A DNA stretch of 64,000 bases from Lewinella sp038528965. Its GTDB lineage: Bacteria > Bacteroidota > Bacteroidia > Chitinophagales > Saprospiraceae. Of this stretch, positions 44,371 to 53,488 are shown one piece after another; within the stretch, counting starts at the first letter, position 1; each line of letters starts with the position of its first letter. A program made the position numbers and the translations under genes. The notes beneath the pieces were generated by a model. It was not told where the DNA came from and made no database searches. It worked only from the letters and a program-made list of their open reading frames with translations. The stretch spans positions 1 to 64,000 of the forward strand of contig JBCBEC010000035.1 in assembly GCA_038528965.1 (NCBI GenBank). The letters are read 5' to 3'.

Positions 44371-44632
44371 AGTGCTTATCATTTATTACCATCAACAGGC
44401 AAGTTGCCTTACAAAATTAGCTGAATCCGCTAAGCTGCCATTCATCATTGTGCGAAGGCCGTTTTTGACGTGCTAAAAATCGGTAAAAAAGGCTGGTTTT
44501 GTGAGGTTGAAAAAGTGCTTTTTTTTCGACCTCTAAAATTTCTGGGCGAAATTTCGACTGTTTTTCAATGAGTTATGAAGGTTGGGGTGTAAGTTTTTTT
44601 GAAAAAAGCTTCTTTTTTTCGCTGGCAGCAGC

Positions 44633-44640
44633 TACCTTTG
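44633..44640 (+). promoter_or_regulatory. -7 element of the rplM operon promoter
   Basis: TACCTTTG exactly matches TAnnTTTG, about 100 bases before rplM, implying a leader from around 44647. No clear -33 TTG is present. Confidence 0.55.
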
Positions 44641-44644
44641 CACG

Positions 44645-44705
44645 GCTTTTGCGGGAGGTCCGTCTTGCTCACGCCCGAGGAGGGGGCAACTTCATCGACA
44701 AAAGC
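44645..44705 (+). ncRNA. Structured leader RNA upstream of rplM
   Basis: GCTTTTG (44645-44651) pairs with CAAAAGC (44699-44705), enclosing a GC-rich inner hairpin in which TTGC (44665-44668) pairs with GCAA (44686-44689). It lies between the promoter and rplM, where autoregulatory L13 leaders occur in other bacteria. A binding role for L13 is inference. Confidence 0.45.
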
Positions 44706-44738
44706 AGCTGATTTTAAAACAATTAAAGCTTAATAATA

Positions 44739-45182
44739 GTGAAAACACTGAGCTATAAAACACAGGTGGCCAAGCCGTCGACCGTAGAGCGCAAGTGGCA
44801 CATCATTGACGCCGAAGGACTAGTAGTAGGCCGGATGTGTACTAAGATTGCAGCTGTACTACGCGGTAAGCACAAGACTGACTTTACGCCTCACTTTGAT
44901 AATGGCGACTACGTGGTGGTTATCAATGCGGATAAGGTTCGGTTTACTGGTTTGAAAATGGACCAGAAGACCTACCTGCGTCACACTGGTTATCCTGGTG
45001 GACAACGTGCTACCAAGGCTAAGGAACTGATGGCGAAGAAGCCAATTGCCATTGTAGAAACTGCAGTGAAAGGCATGTTGCCTAAGACCAAATTGGGTCG
45101 GGCACAGTACAAGAAATTGTTCGTGTACGCAGGAGCAGAGCATCCACACGCGGCACAGAAGCCTGAAACACTGGAGATTTAA
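44739..45182 (+). CDS. rplM: 50S ribosomal protein L13
   Basis: A 147-residue L13 (uL13) with family hallmarks WHIIDAEGLVVGRMCTKIA, GDYVVVINADKVRFTG, YLRHTGYPGG and AVKGMLPKTKLG. It starts with GTG: no in-frame ATG gives the full N-terminus, and KTLSYKTQVAKPSTVERKW is the usual Bacteroidota beginning. It is first gene of rplM-rpsI-rpsB-tsf, preceded by a structured leader. Confidence 0.97.
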   Translation: MKTLSYKTQVAKPSTVERKWHIIDAEGLVVGRMCTKIAAVLRGKHKTDFTPHFDNGDYVVVINADKVRFTGLKMDQKTYLRHTGYPGGQRATKAKELMAKKPIAIVETAVKGMLPKTKLGRAQYKKLFVYAGAEHPHAAQKPETLEI

Positions 45183-45212
45183 TTATAACTGAACGCAAAT
45201 TTCTTCGATATA

Positions 45213-45602
45213 ATGGAAATGATTAATACCATCGGGAGAAGAAAGGCAGCAGTAGCTCGCGTATACTTGACGCAAGGTACCGGCAATGTAACCGTAAATG
45301 GTAAGCCGTTGAATGTCTACTTTCCCCAACCACATATCCAATCTAAGGTAGTAGCTCCATTCCACACGGTGGAGATTGATAGTAAGATCTACGACCTAAA
45401 GGTTAATGTAGACGGTGGCGGTTTCAAGGGCCAGGCAGAAGCTATTCGTATGGCGATTGCCCGCGCGCTGGTGAGGTTGAATGAAGACTTCCGTAAGCCA
45501 CTGAAAGATCAGAAGTTCCTGATGCGTGACGCACGCGTAGTAGAACGTAAGAAGTACGGTAAGCCTAAGGCCCGTAAGAGCTTCCAGTTCTCTAAGCGTT
45601 AA
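45213..45602 (+). CDS. rpsI: 30S ribosomal protein S9
   Basis: A 129-residue S9 (uS9): TIGRRKAAVARVYLTQGTG at the start, GGGFKGQAEAIRMAIARAL in the middle, and the basic C-terminal tail ending KARKSFQFSKR that reaches the P-site tRNA. It follows rplM by 30 bases, the standard pair. Confidence 0.97.
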   Translation: MEMINTIGRRKAAVARVYLTQGTGNVTVNGKPLNVYFPQPHIQSKVVAPFHTVEIDSKIYDLKVNVDGGGFKGQAEAIRMAIARALVRLNEDFRKPLKDQKFLMRDARVVERKKYGKPKARKSFQFSKR

Positions 45603-45622
45603 TGATCGGATTTTCGTGATTT

Positions 45623-45681
45623 TGAGCCTTAGTTGCCAATGGTGCTGGAGGCTCAGCAATCTATTCCGTGTCAAGCGGAAT
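45623..45681 (+). other. Two hairpins between rpsI and rpsB
   Basis: TGAGCCT/AGGCTCA (45623-45629 with 45649-45655) and ATTCCG/CGGAAT (45663-45668 with 45676-45681) fold in the 98-base gap before rpsB. They could be an S2 autoregulatory leader or an attenuator; no T-run follows either. Confidence 0.4.
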
Positions 45682-45700
45682 TAAAAATCAAAAACGAATA

Positions 45701-46432
45701 ATGGAAAAGCCTAATTATAAAGAGTTGCTCGCATCAGGTGTACACTTCGGTCACCTGAAGAAGAAGTGGAACCCAAAGATGTCTCCATACATCTTTGCTG
45801 AGCGTAAAGGTATCCACTTGATCGACCTAAACCGCACCAGCGAATGCCTGGAGCGCGCAGGTCAGGCGGCCCGCCAGATGGCAAAGGCCGGTAAGAAGAT
45901 TTTGTTCGTAGCTACTAAGAAGCAGGCGCGCGAGATCGTAATGGAAGCTGCTAAGAGTGTGAACATGCCTTTCGTAACCGACCGTTGGTTGGGAGGTATG
46001 ATGACCAACTTCGCAACGATCCGCCGTTCAGTACGTAAGATGCAGAACATCGAGCGTATGCTGGGAGATGGTTCTTTGAGTAGCATCACCAAGAAGGAGC
46101 GTTTGACGCTGACGCGTGAGCACGCGAAGCTAGACAAGGTTTTGGGTGGTATTGCCAACCTGAACCGTACGCCTTCAGCGATGTTCATCGTAGATATTCA
46201 CCACGAGCACATTGCTATTGCTGAGGCGCACAAACTGGGTATTCGTACGTTGGGTCTTGTTGATACCAATTCTGATCCAAATCAGGTGGATTACCCAATC
46301 CCAGGTAATGATGATGCTTCTAAGTCTATCGCTATCATCACCGATTACATCACGCAGATGGTTAAGCTAGGTTTGGAAGAACGGAAGCAGGCCAAAGCGG
46401 AAAAAGAGAGTGCTCAGCCGCAGAAAAGCTAA
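45701..46432 (+). CDS. rpsB: 30S ribosomal protein S2
   Basis: A 243-residue S2 (uS2). The frame is open from 45668, but ATG 45701 begins MEKPNYKELLASGVHFGHLK, the normal N-terminus. Conserved blocks include KKWNPKMSPYIFAERKGIHL, DRWLGGMMTNF and LVDTNSDPNQVDYPIPGNDD. It is followed by tsf, the standard order. Confidence 0.97.
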   Translation: MEKPNYKELLASGVHFGHLKKKWNPKMSPYIFAERKGIHLIDLNRTSECLERAGQAARQMAKAGKKILFVATKKQAREIVMEAAKSVNMPFVTDRWLGGMMTNFATIRRSVRKMQNIERMLGDGSLSSITKKERLTLTREHAKLDKVLGGIANLNRTPSAMFIVDIHHEHIAIAEAHKLGIRTLGLVDTNSDPNQVDYPIPGNDDASKSIAIITDYITQMVKLGLEERKQAKAEKESAQPQKS

Positions 46433-46477
46433 ACTAGCGATTTAGTGCTTGAATTAAATCGACAAGTAGTTTTTTGC

Positions 46478-46511
46478 GTCAAACAGCCACAGTGAAGGAA
46501 CTGTGGTTGAC
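46478..46511 (+). other. Hairpin between rpsB and tsf
   Basis: CCACAGT/ACTGTGG with a 6-base loop is extended by GTCAA/TTGAC around a 4-base bulge. It lies 47 bases before the tsf start and has no following T-run, so it is more likely a processing or partial-attenuation structure than a terminator. Confidence 0.45.
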
Positions 46512-46558
46512 ACAAATTGGTAATTCTCAAAGCAAACTCTAAAAATCAAATAGTCAAA

Positions 46559-47383
46559 ATGAGCGTAACTGCTGCTGACATCAAAAAACTGCGCGACATG
46601 ACTGGCGCAGGTATGATGGACTGTAAGAAAGCCCTGACCGAAGCGGCGGGCGATTTCGACAAGGCCATTGAGATTCTTCGTAAAAAAGGACAGAAAGTTT
46701 CTGCTAAGCGTGCCGGTAATGAGGCGAAGGAAGGTGCTGTAGTGGCACTGGTGAGTGATGATAAGACCCGCGGCGTAGTAGTAAAGCTGAGTTCTGAAAC
46801 TGACTTCGTGGCTAAGAACCAGGAGTTCGTTGATGGTGTGACATCTATCGCCGAGGCTGCTTTGTCTTCTTTCCCAGAGAACCTGGATGGCTTGATGGGA
46901 GCGACTACTACTAGTGGAACAGTGAAGTCTACTTTGGATGATCTGTTGACTAAGTTTACAGAGAAGATGGAATTGACTTATGAGCGCCTGGAAGCGCCTA
47001 TGGTTGCTCCTTATATCCACATGGGTAACAAAGCTGCTGTATTGGTAGGTTTGTCTGCTGCTAGTGATGCTGCTTACGACGCTGGTCGTGACGTAGCCAT
47101 GCAGGTAGCTGCAATGAAGCCAATTGCAGTAAGCAAGGACGATGTAGATCCGGCTACTATTGAAAAGGAGTTGGAGATTGGTAAAGAATTGGCGCGTAAG
47201 GAAGGAAAGCCTGAGGCTATTCTTGACAAGATTGCTCAAGGACGTTTGAACAAGTTCTTCAAAGAAACTACGCTTTTGGCGCAGGCCTTTGTAAAGGATG
47301 GCAAGCAAAACGTTGGAGCTTATCTCAACAATACTGAAAAAGACCTGACGGTAACTGCTTTCAAGCACATAACCTTAGGTTAA
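46559..47383 (+). CDS. tsf: Elongation factor Ts
   Basis: A 274-residue EF-Ts, the nucleotide-exchange factor of EF-Tu. ATG 46559 gives MSVTAADIKKLRDMTGAGMM; the upstream open frame from 46517 is not needed. The Tu-contact motif TDFVAKNQEF and MDCKKALTEA are present, as is YIHMGNKAAVLVGL in the core. A near-perfect terminator follows. Confidence 0.97.
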   Translation: MSVTAADIKKLRDMTGAGMMDCKKALTEAAGDFDKAIEILRKKGQKVSAKRAGNEAKEGAVVALVSDDKTRGVVVKLSSETDFVAKNQEFVDGVTSIAEAALSSFPENLDGLMGATTTSGTVKSTLDDLLTKFTEKMELTYERLEAPMVAPYIHMGNKAAVLVGLSAASDAAYDAGRDVAMQVAAMKPIAVSKDDVDPATIEKELEIGKELARKEGKPEAILDKIAQGRLNKFFKETTLLAQAFVKDGKQNVGAYLNNTEKDLTVTAFKHITLG

Positions 47384-47393
47384 TTGATACAGG

Positions 47394-47424
47394 AGGCGAA
47401 TCGGAAACGATTCGCCTTTTTTTT
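47394..47424 (+). terminator. Rho-independent terminator of the rplM-tsf operon
   Basis: A perfect 10-bp stem (47394-47403 with 47408-47417) closed by a GAAA tetraloop is followed by a run of eight T. It lies 11 bases after the tsf stop. Confidence 0.93.
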
Positions 47425-47640
47425 GCCCTATAGTGAGCAAGCGCTGGGAAATTGCGCAGCGTTTTTCGATCTTTGTGTAAACAAAGTGGACGTAAAGAAA
47501 TGTCTACTTTCTATTTTGACAAGGGAATATTTCATAAGTGATTGAATACCTGGAAATCAGGTTGAAATATTCACTTGTCAGTAAGAAAATAGTAAGTAGA
47601 TATTTTAGTCCGAAAACTTATTTCTATATCCTCTTTTCCT

Positions 47641-48348
47641 ATGATAAAGTATCGTCGTGTACTCCTTAAGCTGAGCGGAGAATCCCTGATGGGAGATCAA
47701 GGTTTTGGTATTCAGGCTAGCATGTTGCAGCACTATGCCGAACAAGTGAAAGAATTGGTGAATTTAGGAGTAGAAGTGGCGATCGTTATCGGTGGAGGAA
47801 ACATCTTCCGTGGCCTGCAAGCGAAGGATTCTGGTATTGAGCGCGTGCAGGGTGACTACATGGGAATGCTGGCTACCGTAATCAACGGCATGGCGCTACA
47901 AAGTGCCTTAGAGAATAATGGAATCTTTACCCGCCTGGTCTCAGCCCTAACCATTAATCAGGTAGCGGAGCCCTACATCCGCCGCCGCGCCATTCGCCAC
48001 CTGGAAAAAGGGCGGGTGGTCATCTTTAGTGCAGGTACGGGTAGCCCTTACTTTACTACCGATTCAGCAGCGGCGCTGCGTGCCAATGAGATTGGCGCCG
48101 ATGTGATTCTTAAAGGTACCCGCGTAGACGGTATCTACACAGCCGACCCAGAGAAAGATCCTACCGCCACTCGTTTTGATAAACTCACCTTTGAGCAGGT
48201 GCTCAGTCTGGGCCTCAATGTGATGGACACCACGGCCTTCACGCTTTGCCAAGAAAACGATATCCCGATCATCGTATTCGATATTAATGATCCAACTAAC
48301 CTGGCACGCATCGTGCAGGGGGAGTCCATTGGGACTTTGGTGGCATAA
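47641..48348 (+). CDS. pyrH: UMP kinase
   Basis: A 235-residue bacterial UMP kinase of the amino acid kinase fold, converting UMP to UDP with ATP. Motifs: LLKLSGESLMGDQGFGI, VAIVIGGGNIFRG, GTGSPYFTTDSAAALRANEI and ADVILKGTRVDGIYTADPEK. It is separated from tsf by a terminator and about 215 bases, so it has its own promoter even though the rpsB-tsf-pyrH order is a conserved one. Confidence 0.96.
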   Translation: MIKYRRVLLKLSGESLMGDQGFGIQASMLQHYAEQVKELVNLGVEVAIVIGGGNIFRGLQAKDSGIERVQGDYMGMLATVINGMALQSALENNGIFTRLVSALTINQVAEPYIRRRAIRHLEKGRVVIFSAGTGSPYFTTDSAAALRANEIGADVILKGTRVDGIYTADPEKDPTATRFDKLTFEQVLSLGLNVMDTTAFTLCQENDIPIIVFDINDPTNLARIVQGESIGTLVA

Positions 48349-48377
48349 ATTGTTTCCACCTGCAGGTAAATAAATTA

Positions 48378-48409
48378 TTTGTGTTTTAATTTATTCTTTC
48401 TTATCTTTA
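48378..48409 (+). promoter_or_regulatory. Orphan Bacteroidetes-type promoter
   Basis: TTTG is followed after 20 bases by TATCTTTA, one base short of the TAnnTTTG consensus. It fires into a region with no gene for 1.2 kb, so it is either a relic or drives a small RNA. Confidence 0.35.
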
Positions 48410-48510
48410 GCAAGTTAGTCTAAGGTAGAATCCCTATTGAACTACCTCATCTCAAAACGACAAGACTAACCCATCAATGTATATGCTTGTTTGCCGATGG
48501 ATGCCGCTTT

Positions 48511-48722
48511 GCTAGCTATTGTATTAAGCTAGCTTAAGTAATCAGAGTTGGTCCATCTTTATCGTGGCCGTCGCTAAGGCTATAGCCACCAAAGGCAATA
48601 AGCAGGCGTTTGCAAACAACCGCATAGGGAATGAATGGTTGGCAACAAATGCTTTTGATCCCAAATAAGTCGGTTTGGGATTTCGGAGGAGAGTAGCACC
48701 TGGCAAGGGAATGAGCTACTCA
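48511..48722. repeat. Series of intergenic hairpins
   Basis: Three inverted repeats lie in a row: GCTAGCT/AGCTAGC (48511-48533), ATCCCAAA/TTTGGGAT (48658-48681) and GAGTAGC/GCTACTC (about 48692-48722). The words GTGGCCGTCGCTA and GGCTAT at 48563-48586 recur at 48939-48958. No coding frame is supported. Confidence 0.5.
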
Positions 48723-48842
48723 TACCGAGCTTTCTAAATAGCTCAATGAACACCATGCTGGGTTCTGTTTACGGAATAGTAAATAGAACGAGATATCAGG
48801 TTTTGTGCTGCGCTGGCTGTTGCCAGTAGCGGAATAGAACCG

Positions 48843-48919
48843 GTGTGTCCTGAATCCGAGGAGGATTTGGGATTTTCGGTGAACCGGACCATAAGGGTGG
48901 GACCCGCCCAACGGGCGGG
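48843..48919. repeat. Dispersed intergenic repeat, copy 2
   Basis: This matches the element at 14051-14126: the same opening GTGTGTCCTG and a 42-base end (48878-48919) identical at all but one position, closing with the CCCGCCC/GGGCGGG hairpin. It lies next to a truncated response-regulator relic. Confidence 0.85.
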
Positions 48920-48948
48920 TTGAATCTAGGTGTAACCCGTGGCCGTCG

Positions 48949-49062
48949 CTAGAGGCTATCCGCTATTTGTAATTCACCAATATCTGAGAGCAACTGGTGA
49001 ATGAGTTTACGCAGCACTCGTGCCGCTTTTGGCTCATTTTCAATAATAAGTGCCCGTGTCAT
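48949..49062 (-). pseudogene. Truncated response-regulator receiver fragment
   Basis: From an ATG at 49062 the minus strand reads MTRALIIENEPKAARVLRKL then IHQLLSDIGELQIADSL and stops. This is the start of a LytTR-type response regulator (the ALIIENE/DDE acidic pocket and a following helix), cut off where a repeat-rich segment begins. The rest of the receiver and the output domain are absent. Other parts of 48349-49648 hold no gene that I can support. Confidence 0.65.
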
Positions 49063-49648
49063 AGCTAGGAATTGGTCCAAAGGTCAAAATAAGGAGTTTT
49101 TAGTTTAACCGGTAATGTTGCTTAATGGTGCCTTGTTTTATCCGTTCTGATGGGGAGATGCTGCCGAAACAAGATATCCTTCTTATGCAGGGGGCTACCG
49201 GATATGTGAATAAACTATTCAGGGCGAGTGCATCATTGAAACTAAGAGCGTATTGCTGCTGGCTATTTGATGAATGCTGATTCTATTGCCTTAGTTGAGG
49301 TAGTTTGAACAAGCATCCTTTTTCTATTCTTAAGTTTCCCGCGATTTTAAAATTACTGATTTGTAGAAGCTACATAGATAGCAAAGAAGAAATTGCGACA
49401 TACTTTTTTTTATCAAGTGTTAATCTTCTTTTTTTTCGGATGGTTAATTTGCAATTAACAGTTATTTTTTTTAATATTCATAGGCCCACTTATCTGACGC
49501 TATCATGTCACATTTTTACCCTTTTTCTGCATTATACTATTCACTCTATTCTTTGTTGGACCCTTATAAGTATTAGTTATCCAGTTAGTTGTATTGCTAT
49601 CTGTGGTTGACTATTGCTTGAAATTTCAATAATCAAATTTAAGTTACT

Positions 49649-51841
49649 ATGCTTTTTAAGAGGCTTAGTGATAACGGATTTCTAATGCTTGGATTTAGCT
49701 TTATGTTGTCGTTGAATGCTCAGAAAATACATGGTCAAAATTTAAATATACCGTTGGAGGATCAGCAGTTTTTTTCCAGGATGAAGGAAAAAAGTATCAC
49801 TGCTAATGTGCTGGCCACTAGTGATATTTTGGGAGGATTTAGTCAGCTTCCAAGTGATTTTAACTTGGATCTAGGGGGTGATCCAGGACTAGGACTTGTA
49901 TTGCTCCAGAATAACTTCGTGACCACCAATTCAGATGGCGACAGCTATATATGGAACGAAATTGGATTGAATACACAAATTAAGGCGGCTGGCTTTCCCT
50001 TAGAATTAGGTGGGACCCTCCGTGCATTTGATGGAGAAATATCTTGGGAACGCTCTACGGTTACGGTCAACTTTGATGTTGACCGAATGCAACAAGAGAA
50101 GTTAGCTGAGTTTTTTGGTAGTACGCAAAGCCTTGAGGAGCTTACAGATCATGAATATTTTGATTTGAGTCTGGATGATAAAAAAGTATTAGTAAGCGAG
50201 GCGTTATTTTCTTATTATCAAAAATTAATTACTTCTGACCAAGTATTGGCATGGCGTGAGGAATTAGCTGACTTAGAGCGACAACTACTTGAGCAGCAAA
50301 GTGAGTTGAGCGATACCCTTACCCAAGCCATACCACCCATTTCAGCCGAGGAATTAGACGATCTACAAGCCGACTATACTGGGTTAGCTAATACGCTAAG
50401 TCAGTTAGAGGAGCGCTACCAACACCATAAAGAGCAAATCCAGGAAATTCCTTACCAGGAGATGCTCCGTTTGAAAAGTAAGTTTGCTGATATTACAGCG
50501 GCCATAATCGAAACTGGCGACACCAAAATCCTTACCCCAGATTGGGATGCTCCCTCCCCGCCAATAAAACTACAATCTTTCGATGTGGGGAATTTTCACT
50601 TAGAACAGCGAGATTTTGTCTCTAGTTCTTTGCCGGTACGTGGACTGAGTACTCGTTTCGAGATTGCTGGTTTAGAAATTGATGTAGGCTACGGTAGGCA
50701 AGCATTTACGGATTTTTTTCTGCCCTCCAATGGTATTCAGTACTGGGATGAGAATCGTGCGAACAGTGTTTTGAATAGCAATATCAATTGGACGCACGAC
50801 AAAGGGGCGTTTTCTGTTTCTTGTCTACGCATGGGGGTAAATGGCGTACCGTTTACTGAAGGTATTGCCAGCAATCGAGTTAACTGGGTATATGGAGTAT
50901 CTGGGGCATACCATCTTGGTGAGAAGCTACTGGTTGAAACGAAGCTTTATCAATCGCAGCTCACTCAGGAAAATAATAATTCTACACCGGGCGAAATGGG
51001 TGTAACGGACAATTTCGCCGGAAGTTTTACCCTACAGTATCAACCCAAGTCTCAGATAAAAATAGGAACTGGCTATTTCCGTACGGGGCCAGCTTATGTG
51101 TCCCTGGCAGATCCATTTCAGCTATTAAACACCGAGGGGATAGAGACAACGGCAGTTGGTCGTTTTATGAAAAATCGACTGCAATTAGATTTGTTGCACC
51201 GATTAGGACAACCAATAAACGCAGTGGGGATAAATGGCGATTGGCGCCGTCAGCAGGTTCGGGGGCGAGCTACTTATCGTGCTAGTGAACACCTCCGCTT
51301 CGGCCTTCGCTTTTACCCGAACACTTATCGTCTCCAAAATGCGGAGGAAGAGGTCAATAATCGGCAGGATATTTTCATGGGAGAGGCTATGACCAACTTC
51401 AATCTGAACGAACGAACGCTTCTTACGGGGCAAGCTATCATCTCCAACTTCGTACAAGGTATTTTTCTACAAGATACTGCTGTGTATTCCCAGACTCTTA
51501 ACACGAATATTGGCCTTACGCTGCATCGACTAGAAAGTTGGAGTGTGATAGGGAATATACTTTTTGATGCTTCTGGGGACGCCCTGCGTTTGTCCACTGC
51601 TGTGTCCTACCAAATGGACAATTGGCAGTTTGGACTGTCCGCATTTAGAAATGAAGACGCCAATACGAATACACAGTATGGTCTCACGGGCAATATTCGG
51701 GGGCAACTTTGGTCCCAGACCCATTGCACACTCTCACTGACTAATATCAATAACGTTCACGATCACGAAAATTTGTTGGCCTCACCCGCCTTCGCCTGGA
51801 ATTGGGTAGGTCAATTATCACTGTCTTATCATCTACAATAA
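49649..51841 (+). CDS. Outer-membrane barrel-like protein of the Rhs operon
   Basis: A 730-residue exported protein: signal (MLFKRLSDNGFLMLGFSFML ... AQKIHGQ), a beta-rich N-terminal part (about 50-160), an acidic coiled-coil segment (about 185-280: REELADLERQLLEQQSELSD), then a long run of alternating aromatic strands to the end (LRFGLRFYPNTYRLQ, WVGQLSLSYHLQ), which looks like an outer-membrane barrel. No known family is recognised, but it is first of five closely spaced genes ending in giant Rhs-type proteins, so a role in exporting or displaying them is plausible. Confidence 0.65.
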   Translation: MLFKRLSDNGFLMLGFSFMLSLNAQKIHGQNLNIPLEDQQFFSRMKEKSITANVLATSDILGGFSQLPSDFNLDLGGDPGLGLVLLQNNFVTTNSDGDSYIWNEIGLNTQIKAAGFPLELGGTLRAFDGEISWERSTVTVNFDVDRMQQEKLAEFFGSTQSLEELTDHEYFDLSLDDKKVLVSEALFSYYQKLITSDQVLAWREELADLERQLLEQQSELSDTLTQAIPPISAEELDDLQADYTGLANTLSQLEERYQHHKEQIQEIPYQEMLRLKSKFADITAAIIETGDTKILTPDWDAPSPPIKLQSFDVGNFHLEQRDFVSSSLPVRGLSTRFEIAGLEIDVGYGRQAFTDFFLPSNGIQYWDENRANSVLNSNINWTHDKGAFSVSCLRMGVNGVPFTEGIASNRVNWVYGVSGAYHLGEKLLVETKLYQSQLTQENNNSTPGEMGVTDNFAGSFTLQYQPKSQIKIGTGYFRTGPAYVSLADPFQLLNTEGIETTAVGRFMKNRLQLDLLHRLGQPINAVGINGDWRRQQVRGRATYRASEHLRFGLRFYPNTYRLQNAEEEVNNRQDIFMGEAMTNFNLNERTLLTGQAIISNFVQGIFLQDTAVYSQTLNTNIGLTLHRLESWSVIGNILFDASGDALRLSTAVSYQMDNWQFGLSAFRNEDANTNTQYGLTGNIRGQLWSQTHCTLSLTNINNVHDHENLLASPAFAWNWVGQLSLSYHLQ

Positions 51842-51847
51842 TCGTCT

Positions 51848-52942
51848 ATGCAACGCTTAATATATACACTGGCACTAGTGGTATCATTAACCCGTATCTA
51901 TGGGCAGGTATCCATTATAGCTCCCCCAATAACGCCACCTTTTTCTATGGCGCAATTATACGAAATGACGGTGACGAATCTTGGATCGGAGCCAGTAGCA
52001 GGACAGTTCAGCACCGTTTTATTCGAAATTGGAGGACAAGAACTCCTGTGGCTTGAGGCAACGGTGGCGGGCCTGTCTCCAGGTGCCCCCATTCAGGGAC
52101 AAGATTTAGTTTGGAGTCCTCCCAGCTATGGGAATTCACCGGCGGCCCAGGCCTTACGCCTGTCTTCACAACTCCCTCCGGGAGAGTATCGCTATTGTTA
52201 TCAATTTGTGGAGCGAACATCTGGACAGGTACTTGGTGAATTCTGCCAGGAATATGTTGCGGTGTCCGCTGTAGATTTTGAGCTTGTTGCTCCTTTTGAT
52301 GGTGAAGAAATACTAAGCTTCTTTCCGATGCTGATCTGGGATGCGTACTGGAATAGTATTAGTAGCCCTGATGGTACTTACCGTTTGCGCGTAAAACGCA
52401 GGCGCGATGGCCAATCTGCCATTGAAGCCATGGCGACTAATCCAATACTTTTCCGCACTGAATTCCTGCCTAATAATCTACTGAATTATCCAGCAAGCGC
52501 TCCGGTACTGGAAGAGAACCAGTCCTACGTGTGGCAGGTTGTTGCGATTGCTGGCAATGGTGAAGCAGTAGCCAATAGTTCCATTTGGACTTTCAGGATA
52601 GGAGAAAGAGAAGTTTCAGTAAACCCGAACGGTCGTAGTGCGGGGAGTTTTCCGCTCTTAAGTCCACATTCCAAAGCGGTAGTCTATCAGAATCGGGGTG
52701 GTAAACTGCGATTTGCTTACGATAATTGGGAAGGTAAGGCCAAGTTAGACTACACGATTGTCGGGTTTGGAGACCTCCGCGAACGCTTAAGTGATCTGCC
52801 CGAAATAGCCTTGATTCCCGGCCTAAATACCATCGAACTCAGTATTGGCCAGATCGGACAATTTGCTATGGGCCGGAAATATAATCTGGTGGTTTTTGAT
52901 ACCCGAGGCACACATATTCTCCAAGTACAATTAAGCGAATAA
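51848..52942 (+). CDS. Secreted beta-rich protein of the Rhs operon
   Basis: A 364-residue exported protein with signal MQRLIYTLALVVSLTRIYGQ. Residues 25-140 resemble an immunoglobulin-like domain (QLYEMTVTNLGSEPVAGQFS, LPPGEYRYCYQFV), and 145-250 a second one of Fn3 style (MLIWDAYWNSISSPDGTYRL, NQSYVWQVVAIAGNG). The closing 110 residues are unassigned. It starts six bases after the barrel gene and ends five bases before the lipoprotein gene, so these are co-translated neighbours. Function unknown; binding or assembly of surface proteins is likely. Confidence 0.65.
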   Translation: MQRLIYTLALVVSLTRIYGQVSIIAPPITPPFSMAQLYEMTVTNLGSEPVAGQFSTVLFEIGGQELLWLEATVAGLSPGAPIQGQDLVWSPPSYGNSPAAQALRLSSQLPPGEYRYCYQFVERTSGQVLGEFCQEYVAVSAVDFELVAPFDGEEILSFFPMLIWDAYWNSISSPDGTYRLRVKRRRDGQSAIEAMATNPILFRTEFLPNNLLNYPASAPVLEENQSYVWQVVAIAGNGEAVANSSIWTFRIGEREVSVNPNGRSAGSFPLLSPHSKAVVYQNRGGKLRFAYDNWEGKAKLDYTIVGFGDLRERLSDLPEIALIPGLNTIELSIGQIGQFAMGRKYNLVVFDTRGTHILQVQLSE

Positions 52943-52947
52943 ATGCT

Positions 52948-53484
52948 ATGAGACAACTTATGTCACACCTTCTAGTGGTTGTGGGGCTTGGGTTAGTGTT
53001 GGCTTGCTGTACAAAAAGCCGGACCAGTACTGATCAGCCACTACCTCAAAAAAATGGCTTTACCTATCAATTGTTCGGTGTACAGAAGCACGAAAGTGGT
53101 GGGGCAATTTTTGGTATTGAGGAGGGATTCTGCAAGATTAATTTAAGAGTTGTAAGCGCGAATGCTTCCGTTAATTATACCGAAATGATTGCCAGAATGA
53201 ATCCGAGAATGGATGCCTCCCAGGTGCATCATTTAATCAATTATGACTTAGAGCCTCACTTCAGCTTAAAGGTCAATCAGCAACAATTTGACTGCGCGCA
53301 TTATCAAGTGGAGTCCATTGTTTCAAATGCTGATGGACAACGCATTGTACTCTGGTTTAATTTGAACGATTTAGTAGCCAATGGAGCTACAACACCCACC
53401 GATGCCACGCTACAGTTTAACGATCCAGTATTCAATCACGATATGGCAAGTCTGCCATTACTAATCTCCGCCGCAAAAATCTAG
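52948..53484 (+). CDS. Lipoprotein of the Rhs operon
   Basis: A 178-residue lipoprotein: the hydrophobic signal (MRQLMSHLLVVVGLGLVLAC) ends in VLAC with a second Cys following. The mature part (QLFGVQKHESGGAIFGIEEG ... NYTEMIARMNPRMD) is not recognised. Tight spacing (five bases before, four after) places it in the Rhs operon. Confidence 0.65.
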   Translation: MRQLMSHLLVVVGLGLVLACCTKSRTSTDQPLPQKNGFTYQLFGVQKHESGGAIFGIEEGFCKINLRVVSANASVNYTEMIARMNPRMDASQVHHLINYDLEPHFSLKVNQQQFDCAHYQVESIVSNADGQRIVLWFNLNDLVANGATTPTDATLQFNDPVFNHDMASLPLLISAAKI

Positions 53485-53488
53485 TTTC

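Noticed and set aside
49305..49610. 101-codon AT-rich plus-strand open frame before the Rhs operon
   Set aside because: It has a TTG start, no family resemblance, and hydrophobic low-complexity content expected from AT-rich noncoding DNA.
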